Both the position numbers and the translations under genes were made by a program. A model generated the notes under the pieces. That model was given only the letters and a program-made list of their open reading frames with translations, was not told the origin of the DNA and ran no database searches. This document shows positions 1 to 6,071 of a stretch of 19,664 bases of DNA, one piece after another. The stretch's first letter is position 1; every line of letters starts with the position of its first letter. The stretch is taken from the NCBI GenBank assembly GCA_964426355.1, contig CAYRRA010000081.1:1-19664 (forward strand), given 5' to 3'. This DNA comes from JAJFTV01 sp964426355. Its GTDB lineage: Bacteria > Chloroflexota > Anaerolineae > Anaerolineales > Anaerolineaceae.

Positions 1-53
1 GAGATATTCAAAGACTTTGCCAGTCTGGGGGATTCGATTATTAATATAAAAAA

Positions 54-82
54 TAAGCAATTGCAATAATTTGCATTATAAT
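54..82 (+). promoter_or_regulatory. Promoter with palindromic operator for the metal-uptake operon
   Basis: A perfect TATAAT box lies at 77-82. A weak -35 (TAAGCA, 54-59) sits 17 bases upstream. A perfect inverted repeat, TGCAA-TAAT-TTGCA (62-75), fills most of the spacer between them. A repressor bound there would block RNA polymerase, so this is a plausible metalloregulator operator. The half-site resembles TTGCAA-type sites of Fur-family nickel regulators (Nur), but the spacing is one base shorter than the Nur consensus as I recall it. The regulator's identity is therefore inference. The expected transcript start near 89 leaves a leader of about 27 bases, too short for a riboswitch. Confidence 0.55.
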
Positions 83-115
83 CTCAGAGATTCTTTAATC
101 TAAGGAGGATTAACG

Positions 116-1072
116 ATGTTTTCACTTGTACCTATGCATATCCCAGATGGATTTCTTTCCGTCCTCGTCGCGGTTGTTTTGTGGGTTGTCACGATACCCG
201 TCATTGCAACTGCACTGATTCAATTGAACAAAAACCTGGATGAGCGAAAAATCCCACTGCTGGGTGTTCTGGCGGCAGCCATTTTTGCCGGGCAGATGTT
301 GAACTTCACTGTGGTAGGCGGCACATCCGGGCATTTGATGGGTGCAGCCATTGCCACTATCCTTGTTGGTCCCTGGTCTGCGATTCTGGTCATGACGGCG
401 GTTGTTTCTACGCAAGCTTTGATCTTCCAGGACGGCGGTTTGCTGGTTTTAGGCGCAAACCTGTTCAACATGGGGGTAGTGGGCGTGGCGGTCTCATACC
501 TGGTGTACCGGATCTTTGAACGGATTTCCGGTGGGAAGCGCTGGGGTGTCTTTGCCGGCGGATTTTCGGCTGCCTGGTTGTCGATTTTCATTGCATCGCT
601 GGGTGTGGGTTTGCAGCTTGCACTCTCCGGCACCTCACCAGCCAACGTGGCGATCCCGGCGATGGCGGGGATTCACGCTTTGATTGGCATTGGCGAAGGG
701 CTGATCACCCTGGGTGCCCTGGCGTTTGTGTATGCCACCCGGCGCGACCTGCTCAATATCGGCGAACCGCAGCCGGCTGGCAGCCGCGCGGTTCTGGCGG
801 TGGGGTTCATCGTGGCACTCGCGCTGGCGGTGATCTCGCCGCTGGCATCCAGTTTCCCGGATGGGCTGGAGTGGGTTGCTGAGCAAAAAGGTTTCCTCGA
901 GACCGCCAGAGAAGCACCCTACAGCATCATCCCGGATTACGTCTTCCCGGGTATTCAAAATGAAGCGGCTGCGACAATTGTTGCGGGTATCATCGGTGTG
1001 ATGCTGGTGGCTGGTGTGATGTTTGTTGTGAGCCTGGCGCGAAAAAAGAAGGCAACTGAAGCAGGTCGATGA
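116..1072 (+). CDS. nikMN: ECF transporter substrate-binding subunit, NikM-NikN (CbiM) fusion
   Basis: This is the membrane subunit that captures Ni2+ or Co2+ in an energy-coupling-factor transporter. The family hallmark MHIPDGFLS is at residues 7-15 and the second metal-site motif GGTSGHLMG at 68-76. Several hydrophobic helices fill residues 17-245. A PDGLE motif (249-253), an extracytoplasmic loop and a last helix (about 284-306) form the NikN/PDGLE part, fused here rather than encoded separately. The ATG at 116 was chosen because AAGGAGG (102-108) sits 7 bases upstream. The ATG at 134, which would begin exactly at MHIPDG, has no ribosome-binding site. Its stop overlaps the next gene's start (ATGA). 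The fusion favours nickel over cobalt, but specificity cannot be settled from sequence. Confidence 0.9.
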   Translation: MFSLVPMHIPDGFLSVLVAVVLWVVTIPVIATALIQLNKNLDERKIPLLGVLAAAIFAGQMLNFTVVGGTSGHLMGAAIATILVGPWSAILVMTAVVSTQALIFQDGGLLVLGANLFNMGVVGVAVSYLVYRIFERISGGKRWGVFAGGFSAAWLSIFIASLGVGLQLALSGTSPANVAIPAMAGIHALIGIGEGLITLGALAFVYATRRDLLNIGEPQPAGSRAVLAVGFIVALALAVISPLASSFPDGLEWVAEQKGFLETAREAPYSIIPDYVFPGIQNEAAATIVAGIIGVMLVAGVMFVVSLARKKKATEAGR

Positions 1073-1884
1073 GCGGGGTTCCTTTTTCGCTTGATCCATA
1101 CCGTTCAGCGGATAGTTATGTTCACCAGCTTGATGCGCGCATCAAGCTGGTTTTAACCCTGGCATTCATCCTGGCGACGGCTCTATTGCCCGTGAACGCC
1201 TGGGCTGCTTTCATTCTACTGTTATCGCTGGCATGGTCTTGCGCGCTGCTTTCTACGCTGGGGATTGCCTTTGTGGTAAAGCGCGCCTTGGTTGTTTTGC
1301 CGTTTGGGCTGGCTGCCTTGCCGCTGCCTTTCAGTTATCCGAGCGATGTTACCTGGCAGGTGGACATGGGATTTGTTCAGCTCACCATTGGGCAGGCGGG
1401 GTTGGTTCGTTTGATCGGGATTACCTTGAAATCCTGGCTTTCTGTGCAGGCAGCGGTCATGCTGTCTGCCAGCACGCGTTTACCGGAACTGCTGATGGCA
1501 TTGCGAGCAATAAGATTGCCACGCCTGTTGGTGGCGGTGATTGGGTTGATGTGGCGGTACTTGTTTGTGCTGGTGGAAGAAGCGGCTCGTTTGCTGCGGG
1601 CGCGACAGGCGAGAAGTGGCACATCTGCTCATGCAAAAGGAAAAATCGGTGGCAGCCTGTTCTGGCGGGCAAAGGTGACTGGCGAGATGGCGGGTGGATT
1701 GTTCCTGCGCTCCATCGAGCGCAGCGAGCGGGTGTACGCAGCCATGCTGGCGCGCGGTTATGATGGCACACCGCGCGTTTTGGAACAATCCCCGCTGCGA
1801 AGAAAGGACTGGCTGCTCATGGCATCCGTTTTGTTGATTTTGTTTTTGTTGCTGTTACTGGGTGTGTTTCTCGGAGGGATTTGA
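1069..1884 (+). CDS. cbiQ: ECF transporter transmembrane coupling subunit CbiQ/NikQ
   Basis: This is the T component, which links the substrate-binding membrane protein to the cytoplasmic ATPase. Its 271 residues match the usual family length. It opens with the typical LDARIKLVLTL segment (21-31) and has clusters of hydrophobic helices at about 28-62, 67-90 and 110-165. The cytoplasmic coupling region carries two Ala-Arg-containing motifs, RARQARSG (177-184) and LARGYDG (227-233), which dock onto the ATPase in this family. A last helix lies at about 249-268. The start codon overlaps the nikMN stop by 4 bases and the stop overlaps the cbiO start (TGATG), so the three genes are translationally coupled. 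It could equally be named nikQ. Confidence 0.92.
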   Translation: MSGVPFSLDPYRSADSYVHQLDARIKLVLTLAFILATALLPVNAWAAFILLLSLAWSCALLSTLGIAFVVKRALVVLPFGLAALPLPFSYPSDVTWQVDMGFVQLTIGQAGLVRLIGITLKSWLSVQAAVMLSASTRLPELLMALRAIRLPRLLVAVIGLMWRYLFVLVEEAARLLRARQARSGTSAHAKGKIGGSLFWRAKVTGEMAGGLFLRSIERSERVYAAMLARGYDGTPRVLEQSPLRRKDWLLMASVLLILFLLLLLGVFLGGI

Positions 1885-2603
1885 TGTCCTGTGTGGTTGA
1901 GATCGACGATTTGAGTTTTGCCTATCCGGATGGACGGCACGCATTACAAGGGGTCAGTCTACATATTGCGCACGGTGAAAAGGTGGCGCTGGTGGGTCCC
2001 AACGGGGCGGGTAAATCCACCCTTTTGCTGCATTTGAACGGTATCCTGCAGGGCGAGGGACGAATCCAGGTGGGGGGCATCCCTCTTGAGAAGAAGAACC
2101 TGGGGCGCATCCGGGCGATGGTGGGGCTGGTTTTTCAATCGCCAGATGACCAGCTTTTCTCGCCAACCGTGTTTGAAGATGTGGCGTATGGGCTCATCTA
2201 CCAGGATTTACCGACGGAGGAAATTTCCCCGCGTGTCGATGCTGCCCTGGACGCGGTGGGTATGCTGGCATACAAAGAGAGGGTATCCTATCACCTCAGC
2301 ATCGGTGAGAAGAAGCGCATTGCCATTGCCACGGTGCTGTCCATGCAGCCGCACATCCTCGCGCTGGATGAACCCACTGCCGGGCTGGACCCGCGCGCCC
2401 GGCGCAGCCTGATCGGTTTGCTGCGCGGGTTGCCCATCTCGATGCTGATTGCCACGCATGACCTGGCGATGGTGCGGGACCTGTGCACGCGCACGGTGGT
2501 GATGGATGGCGGGCATATTGTAGCAGACAATTCCACACAGTGCGTGCTTGCCGATGAATCGCTGCTGCTGGCGCACGGGTTGGAACCGCTGCCCCTTGTC
2601 TGA
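1884..2603 (+). CDS. cbiO: ECF transporter ATP-binding subunit CbiO/NikO
   Basis: This ATPase powers Ni/Co import together with CbiQ and NikMN. It has Walker A GPNGAGKST (38-46), a Q-loop around FQSPDDQ (84-90), signature LSIGEKKR (138-145), Walker B ILALDEP (158-164) with catalytic Glu163, and the switch His192. The signature is a variant of LSGGQ of a type I recall from CbiO-like proteins. The ATG at 1884 is preferred over the in-frame TTG at 1881 because GGAGG (1873-1877) is 6 bases from the ATG but too close to the TTG. Only one ATPase gene is present, so a homodimer is expected, as in dedicated metal ECF systems. The promoter of the downstream tRNA overlaps its 3' end. Confidence 0.93.
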   Translation: MSCVVEIDDLSFAYPDGRHALQGVSLHIAHGEKVALVGPNGAGKSTLLLHLNGILQGEGRIQVGGIPLEKKNLGRIRAMVGLVFQSPDDQLFSPTVFEDVAYGLIYQDLPTEEISPRVDAALDAVGMLAYKERVSYHLSIGEKKRIAIATVLSMQPHILALDEPTAGLDPRARRSLIGLLRGLPISMLIATHDLAMVRDLCTRTVVMDGGHIVADNSTQCVLADESLLLAHGLEPLPLV

Positions 2604-2624
2604 TGAAAAAGCAAATGCTATAAT
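2596..2624 (+). promoter_or_regulatory. Promoter of tRNA-Arg
   Basis: TTGTCT (2596-2601), a 17-base spacer and a perfect TATAAT (2619-2624) place the start of transcription near 2631, about 6 bases before the mature tRNA. The -35 lies within the last codons of cbiO. Confidence 0.7.
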
Positions 2625-2636
2625 GCGAATACACAC

Positions 2637-2710
2637 GCCCCAGTGGCTCAAATGGATAGAGCAAGGCACTCCTAACGCCTAGGTTGTGGGTTCGAATCCT
2701 ACCTGGGGTA
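2637..2710 (+). tRNA. tRNA-Arg (anticodon CCT)
   Basis: A full cloverleaf can be drawn. The acceptor pairs 2637-2643 with 2703-2709. T8 is at 2644. The D stem is GCTC/GAGC with loop AAATGGATA. The anticodon stem is 2664-2668 with 2676-2680 and the loop is CTCCTAA, with CCT at 2671-2673. The variable loop has five bases. The T stem is 2686-2690 with 2698-2702 and its loop is TTCGAAT. The discriminator is A2710, and CCA is not encoded. The D loop and anticodon loop match those I recall for E. coli tRNA-Arg(CCT), which reads AGG. Two oddities are a G-U first acceptor pair and an A-C mismatch closing the anticodon stem. Confidence 0.95.
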
Positions 2711-2714
2711 TCTT

Positions 2715-2744
2715 AAAAATCACGTGTATGCGTGATTTTTGTCT
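2715..2744 (+). terminator. Rho-independent terminator after tRNA-Arg
   Basis: A perfect 10-base inverted repeat, AAAAATCACG (2715-2724) and CGTGATTTTT (2731-2740), encloses a 6-base loop. It begins 4 bases after the tRNA. The 3' arm ends in a T run, and because the 5' arm is A-rich it could also work on the opposite strand. Confidence 0.8.
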
Positions 2745-2898
2745 ACTGACCGAGAGAGGTTTCGATCGGTTTTTGTCTATGAAAGCCGTCAATGTGCATA
2801 ACACTCCATATCTTTTTGTGATATGTGATCGTAGAAATGATCTGGTTTTCAACCCATCATCACGAGAAAAAAGTGCTGAACAGTAAGGAGATATTGCT

Positions 2899-3594
2899 AT
2901 GACTTTCCTTGAAGACTGCATTTCGTTTACCGGTCCTGTGTGGAACCGCTACCTTCACCACCCCTGGATCGAGGCTTTTTTTGCTGGGGAGTTGTCAGAA
3001 GAACGGTTTAACTATTGGCTTATCCAGAATCTGTCTTACTTGAGCAATCACATTGCCGAAATTGTGTACCCCAAAGTGCCACCCCATAATCCCTGGATCA
3101 AAATCAGACAGGAATACTCACGAAAGTCTGCGGATACGCGCGTTGAATATCGTTTGCTGGAAGAGGTGGGTGATTTCGCCGCAACGCGCTGGGCAGCCCG
3201 TCCATCACGGGATGCATTGATCAACTTCTGGATCAGGACGGCGTACCAGGGCACCTTTGGGGATATCTGTTGTGCTTATTATGTCTGTTATTCATTTCCG
3301 ATTACTTTTGGGGAGCGCTATCTTCGAGAAAAACCCAAAAACCTCCCGGAAATGCAAGTTTCCTGGGTGGAACAGTGGATCGATCCTCTTGCCGAGAAGC
3401 TCCGGGCGGCAACAGAGGACGGCATTAACGAGTATGGGGCGAAAAGCACCGCTTATGAGTGCGAGAAGATGCGCTGGATTTTCTTGCGGGCGACGCAGTA
3501 TCAAATTGGAACCTTTGACGCAGCCTGGAATTTGTCGGATCCCTGGGCGGGTGAAGGTGAGGAAAGGGGTGTTCTGGCGGGTTTGCCAAACTAA
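2899..3594 (+). CDS. TenA/thiaminase II-family protein with altered active site
   Basis: This is a 231-residue all-helical TenA/THI-4/PqqC-fold protein. Classical TenA hydrolyses aminopyrimidines for thiamine salvage. My alignment from memory to B. subtilis TenA is clear across the length: HPWIEAFFAGELSEERFNYW (21-40) matches the N-terminal helices, and FGDICCAYYVCYSF (120-133) matches the segment carrying catalytic Cys135, kept here as Cys130. However, the position of Asp44 is Asn44 (LIQNLSYL) and the position of Glu205 is Gln202 (QYQIGTFDAAW). Both acids of the pyrimidine site are thus amides, so ordinary thiaminase activity is doubtful and the substrate may differ. AAGGAG (2885-2890) lies 8 bases before the ATG. 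It is a single gene with no thiamine genes or recognisable TPP riboswitch beside it. Confidence 0.8.
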   Translation: MTFLEDCISFTGPVWNRYLHHPWIEAFFAGELSEERFNYWLIQNLSYLSNHIAEIVYPKVPPHNPWIKIRQEYSRKSADTRVEYRLLEEVGDFAATRWAARPSRDALINFWIRTAYQGTFGDICCAYYVCYSFPITFGERYLREKPKNLPEMQVSWVEQWIDPLAEKLRAATEDGINEYGAKSTAYECEKMRWIFLRATQYQIGTFDAAWNLSDPWAGEGEERGVLAGLPN

Positions 3595-3651
3595 ACCTGC
3601 GGGCTGTTCCTGCAGCAGCTTTTTGAATCACAGCATAGCCAGGGGCTGCTC

Positions 3652-3670
3652 AACCGCTGGTTATGCGGTT
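3652..3670. repeat. Short inverted repeat between convergent genes
   Basis: A perfect 6-base stem, AACCGC (3652-3657) and GCGGTT (3665-3670), has a 7-base loop. It lies between the tenA-like stop and the stop of the minus-strand gene at 3684. There is no T tract on either strand, so it may be a transcript-end hairpin but is not a clear intrinsic terminator. Confidence 0.35.
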
Positions 3671-3683
3671 TGACGTCTATCTC

Positions 3684-3926
3684 TCATTGGGGTGTTGTTT
3701 TTGATAAGGATTCGGCTTCAATCCGCCTCTGGATTTGTGCCATCAAATCATCATAAAGATGATCACGTATCCAATCCTTTTGCGGATGTTCCAGCAATTT
3801 GCCCAGACCAGAAACAATATAGCGTTTGTTAATATTGTTTTTGAGATATTTCACCAGGTAGTTTAAATAGTCTGGTAGATTTTTTCCTGTTCGTTCAAAT
3901 ATGATTGCTTCGCGAATAGGAGTCAT
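3684..3926 (-). CDS. Small hypothetical protein, 80 residues
   Basis: I do not recognise this family. The predicted protein is soluble, charged and probably helical, with no signal peptide and no cysteine. It starts MTPIREAIIFERTGKNLPDY and ends in a polar Lys/Glu/Gln-rich tail. The residue composition looks like that of a real protein, and the reading frame does not shadow any other gene. Against it, there is no Shine-Dalgarno sequence close to the ATG at 3926; the nearest purine stretch is about 25 bases upstream. It is convergent with the tenA-like gene and divergent from the protease gene. It could be a genuine orphan gene or the remnant of a longer one. Confidence 0.4.
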   Translation of the reverse strand: MTPIREAIIFERTGKNLPDYLNYLVKYLKNNINKRYIVSGLGKLLEHPQKDWIRDHLYDDLMAQIQRRIEAESLSKTTPQ

Positions 3927-4134
3927 AGGGAAATTTGTGAGATTGTGTTGTGTTTCCTTTTAATAAATTATCAATCTGATCTTTTGTCAGAAGGATGGCA
4001 AGAAATTGTTGTTTTTCCTGATCATTTGATATATCATAATTATCATATCCATCACCAGGCGGGATTCATGTTCACAGATTGTGAAAAATGGCGAATTTCC
4101 CCCCTGGCTTTTTTATTTTTAAGGAGAGAATAGG

Positions 4135-5493
4135 ATGAAAAACAGGAAAATACATGTAACCATCACACTTCTCATGCTGCTGGCAAGCCTGGTGACGATG
4201 TCCAGCACCCCGGATAAGCAAATAGGCATCAATATCTTATTAAGTACAGGTGTCACCGATTCGATCCTGGCAGATCTTGGGCATTATGGCAAGGTCAATG
4301 ATGTCATCTATCCAATCAACTCTGTCACGATGAAAATTCGTTCCAGCCAGTTGGAGGCTATCAGAGCGCTGCCTTATGTTTCTGCTGCTGCTCCAGATGC
4401 CACGCGTCAAGCCATTCCGATCATCACCTCGGCAGTAACTGATTTTTCTAACGGCTACAGCACCTGGAATCTGGATGCTATCAACGTAACGGATTATGGT
4501 TATGATAACCGTACGGTCAGTTACGACGGAACGGGTGTTTATGTAGCTGTTCTGGATACGGGGCTGGTGAAAAATTGGCAAGGTTATTTCCCTGTGGAAC
4601 GTATCGCCCAGGAGTACGCGATATCGTTTGGCGGTGGGGGAGGTGAACAGGGAACCGTCTCCACACAACCTAATAAATGGGGGTTGGATACGAATTCGCA
4701 CGGAACGCACGTCACCAGCACCATTATTGGGTATGGTATAGGTGCAACACCTATCAACGGGGTCGCACCCAATGCATGGGTCATACCCGTTAAGGTGCTC
4801 AACCAGAATGGCTCAGGCTGGTCATCCACTATTGCACGCGGCATTACCTACATTGCCGACCTGAAAGCCGGTCCGCTGGCAGCGTACCCGGTGGTGATCA
4901 ATATGAGCCTGGGCGGTTCAGCGTTAGACGCTGTGGAGAAAGCGGCTATCGACTATGCCATCGCAAAAGGTGTCATTATCGTTGCCTCTGCAGGGAATGA
5001 AGGCATTACAGGTATGGGTTACCCTGGAGCGTATGCCCCAGTCATCTCTGTAGCTGCCGCAGGCTGGGTTGGGGAATGGCTTTCAGCAAGCTGGTGGTTG
5101 GGAAATGTTGCAGACCCCACCGCTGCTGCTGATATTTACATCACAGATTTTTCCAGCCGCGAACTTTCAGGGCAAGAACTGGATGTAACAGCACCGGGTT
5201 CCTGGGTTGTGGGACCTTACCAGGTCAACATGGGGCAGCTCTCGTACTATTACCTCGGAGGAACCTCAATGGCAAGCCCACATGTGGCTGGTATCGCCGC
5301 TTTATTGCTGCAAAAAAATAACGTTCTATCTCAAGCCGAGGTGGAATCCATTTTGAAAGTCAGCACCATCCCGCTTCCCCCAGGATGCCGTGATGTACCA
5401 ACCCAAACTGGCGTCTCTGAATTTTGCTGGGAAGCGGATGCAACGGGAACTGGGCTGGTTCTTGCTGATATGGCATTGGATCAGACCCCATAA
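4135..5493 (+). CDS. Secreted subtilisin-like serine protease (S8 family)
   Basis: This is an exported endopeptidase. A signal peptide covers about residues 1-24 (Lys/Arg-rich start, then TITLLMLLASLVTM). A propeptide resembling inhibitor I9 follows at about 31-92. The S8 catalytic triad is intact: Asp141 in VAVLDTGL, His189 in NSHGTHVTS and Ser378 in GGTSMASPHVAG. The oxyanion-hole Asn288 is in ASAGNEG. The body ends at 452 without an extra C-terminal domain or membrane anchor, so the product is probably released. Two C-terminal cysteines (418 and 431) could pair. AAGGAG (4121-4126) lies 8 bases before the ATG, and a strong terminator follows. It appears to be a single-gene unit, with a likely nutritional or processing role that sequence alone cannot define. 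Confidence 0.93.
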   Translation: MKNRKIHVTITLLMLLASLVTMSSTPDKQIGINILLSTGVTDSILADLGHYGKVNDVIYPINSVTMKIRSSQLEAIRALPYVSAAAPDATRQAIPIITSAVTDFSNGYSTWNLDAINVTDYGYDNRTVSYDGTGVYVAVLDTGLVKNWQGYFPVERIAQEYAISFGGGGGEQGTVSTQPNKWGLDTNSHGTHVTSTIIGYGIGATPINGVAPNAWVIPVKVLNQNGSGWSSTIARGITYIADLKAGPLAAYPVVINMSLGGSALDAVEKAAIDYAIAKGVIIVASAGNEGITGMGYPGAYAPVISVAAAGWVGEWLSASWWLGNVADPTAAADIYITDFSSRELSGQELDVTAPGSWVVGPYQVNMGQLSYYYLGGTSMASPHVAGIAALLLQKNNVLSQAEVESILKVSTIPLPPGCRDVPTQTGVSEFCWEADATGTGLVLADMALDQTP

Positions 5494-5534
5494 ACAAAGA
5501 GGAATGACCCTTTAGATCAGGATAAGAAAACGAC

Positions 5535-5574
5535 GCAGCATCTCGCGCATGGCAAAAGCGAGATGCTGCATTTT
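5535..5574 (+). terminator. Rho-independent terminator of the protease gene
   Basis: A perfect 12-base inverted repeat, GCAGCATCTCGC (5535-5546) and GCGAGATGCTGC (5558-5569), has an 11-base loop. An A and TTTT (5571-5574) follow. It ends about 80 bases after the protease stop. Confidence 0.8.
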
Positions 5575-6071
5575 CACCCATATAGTCTGTTACTTTTCTC
5601 ATCCCGTAAGCTGGAACGCATGAAATACGTGCCCAATATGCATTTCTCAGATGCAGCAGTGATCTCTGCCACCTGCTGTGGTAGCGCAATGATCGAACCC
5701 TGCAATCGACTGAAAGTCTTTTTACAAAAAGGCTGAAAAACAGCCGATTACTTAAAACTGAATCATGTAACCTGTAAGCGTCTATTGTTCATAACTTCCA
5801 GAGCTCACGCCACGTCTCAACAATATGCTCTCTGCTTCCTGGTCGGGTGTTGAGATTGTGGGGTGATGGATGAGGGTATTCCATCTCCTCCGGATTAGTC
5901 TGTTGCCTTTACGAAAACGGTTCCCCCCAAATCCGTTATATCTGCATTCTCTGAAGTGGTATTAATTTATTATTTATTCCATAGCGATTCGTCTTTTTAT
6001 ATAATAACTCTTGGAATTATCCCAGATGGTTCAGGATTTTTATCCATATTTTTCCAATCAGGCGGGGCGTT
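5575..6071. other. Intergenic region with inverted repeats and no supported gene
   Basis: I see no credible coding region here. The stretch holds a 5-base-stem hairpin that looks like a minus-strand terminator (5726-5745). It also holds an 8-base inverted repeat TCTCAACA/TGTTGAGA (5815-5822 and 5848-5855), a 6-base pair CGGATT/AATCCG (5891-5896 and 5930-5935), and a TATAAT (6000-6005) that could be the -10 of the kinase gene, although no good -35 stands upstream. I could not match it to a cyclic-di-GMP riboswitch. Confidence 0.5.
5726..5745 (-). terminator. Possible minus-strand intrinsic terminator
   Basis: Read on the minus strand, GGCTG (5745-5741), a five-T loop and CAGCC (5735-5731) are followed directly by TTTTT (5730-5726). 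The stem is short but GC-rich and the T tract is properly placed. No minus-strand gene precedes it, so either it ends an unrecognised small RNA or the match is chance. Confidence 0.35.

Noticed and set aside
1..69. Open frame from base 1 to TAA at 67-69 that could be the 3' end of an upstream gene
   Set aside because: It has only 22 codons, all three forward frames are open for 13 or more codons there, and it would run into the operon's palindrome and -35 region. There is not enough sequence to support it.
2749..2774. Second hairpin after the tRNA, ACCGA/TCGGT followed by a T run
   Set aside because: It has only five base pairs with a 12-base loop, and a far better terminator lies immediately upstream.
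2679..2921. Minus-strand frame ending in GFEPTT
   Set aside because: The ending is the antisense of the tRNA T arm, a familiar source of false genes. The rest overlaps the terminator and the tenA-like leader.
3603..3624. GCTG/CAGC hairpin followed by AGCTTTTT after the tenA-like stop
   Set aside because: A four-base stem is too weak to call a terminator with confidence.
4028..4049. AT-rich near-palindrome resembling a Fur box
   Set aside because: The inner and outer symmetries are centred one base apart, and AT-rich sequence makes such matches likely by chance.
3945..4133. Plus-strand frame of 62 codons upstream of the protease
   Set aside because: It has no ribosome-binding site and an unusual composition (many His, Tyr, Phe). 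It runs into the protease ribosome-binding site.
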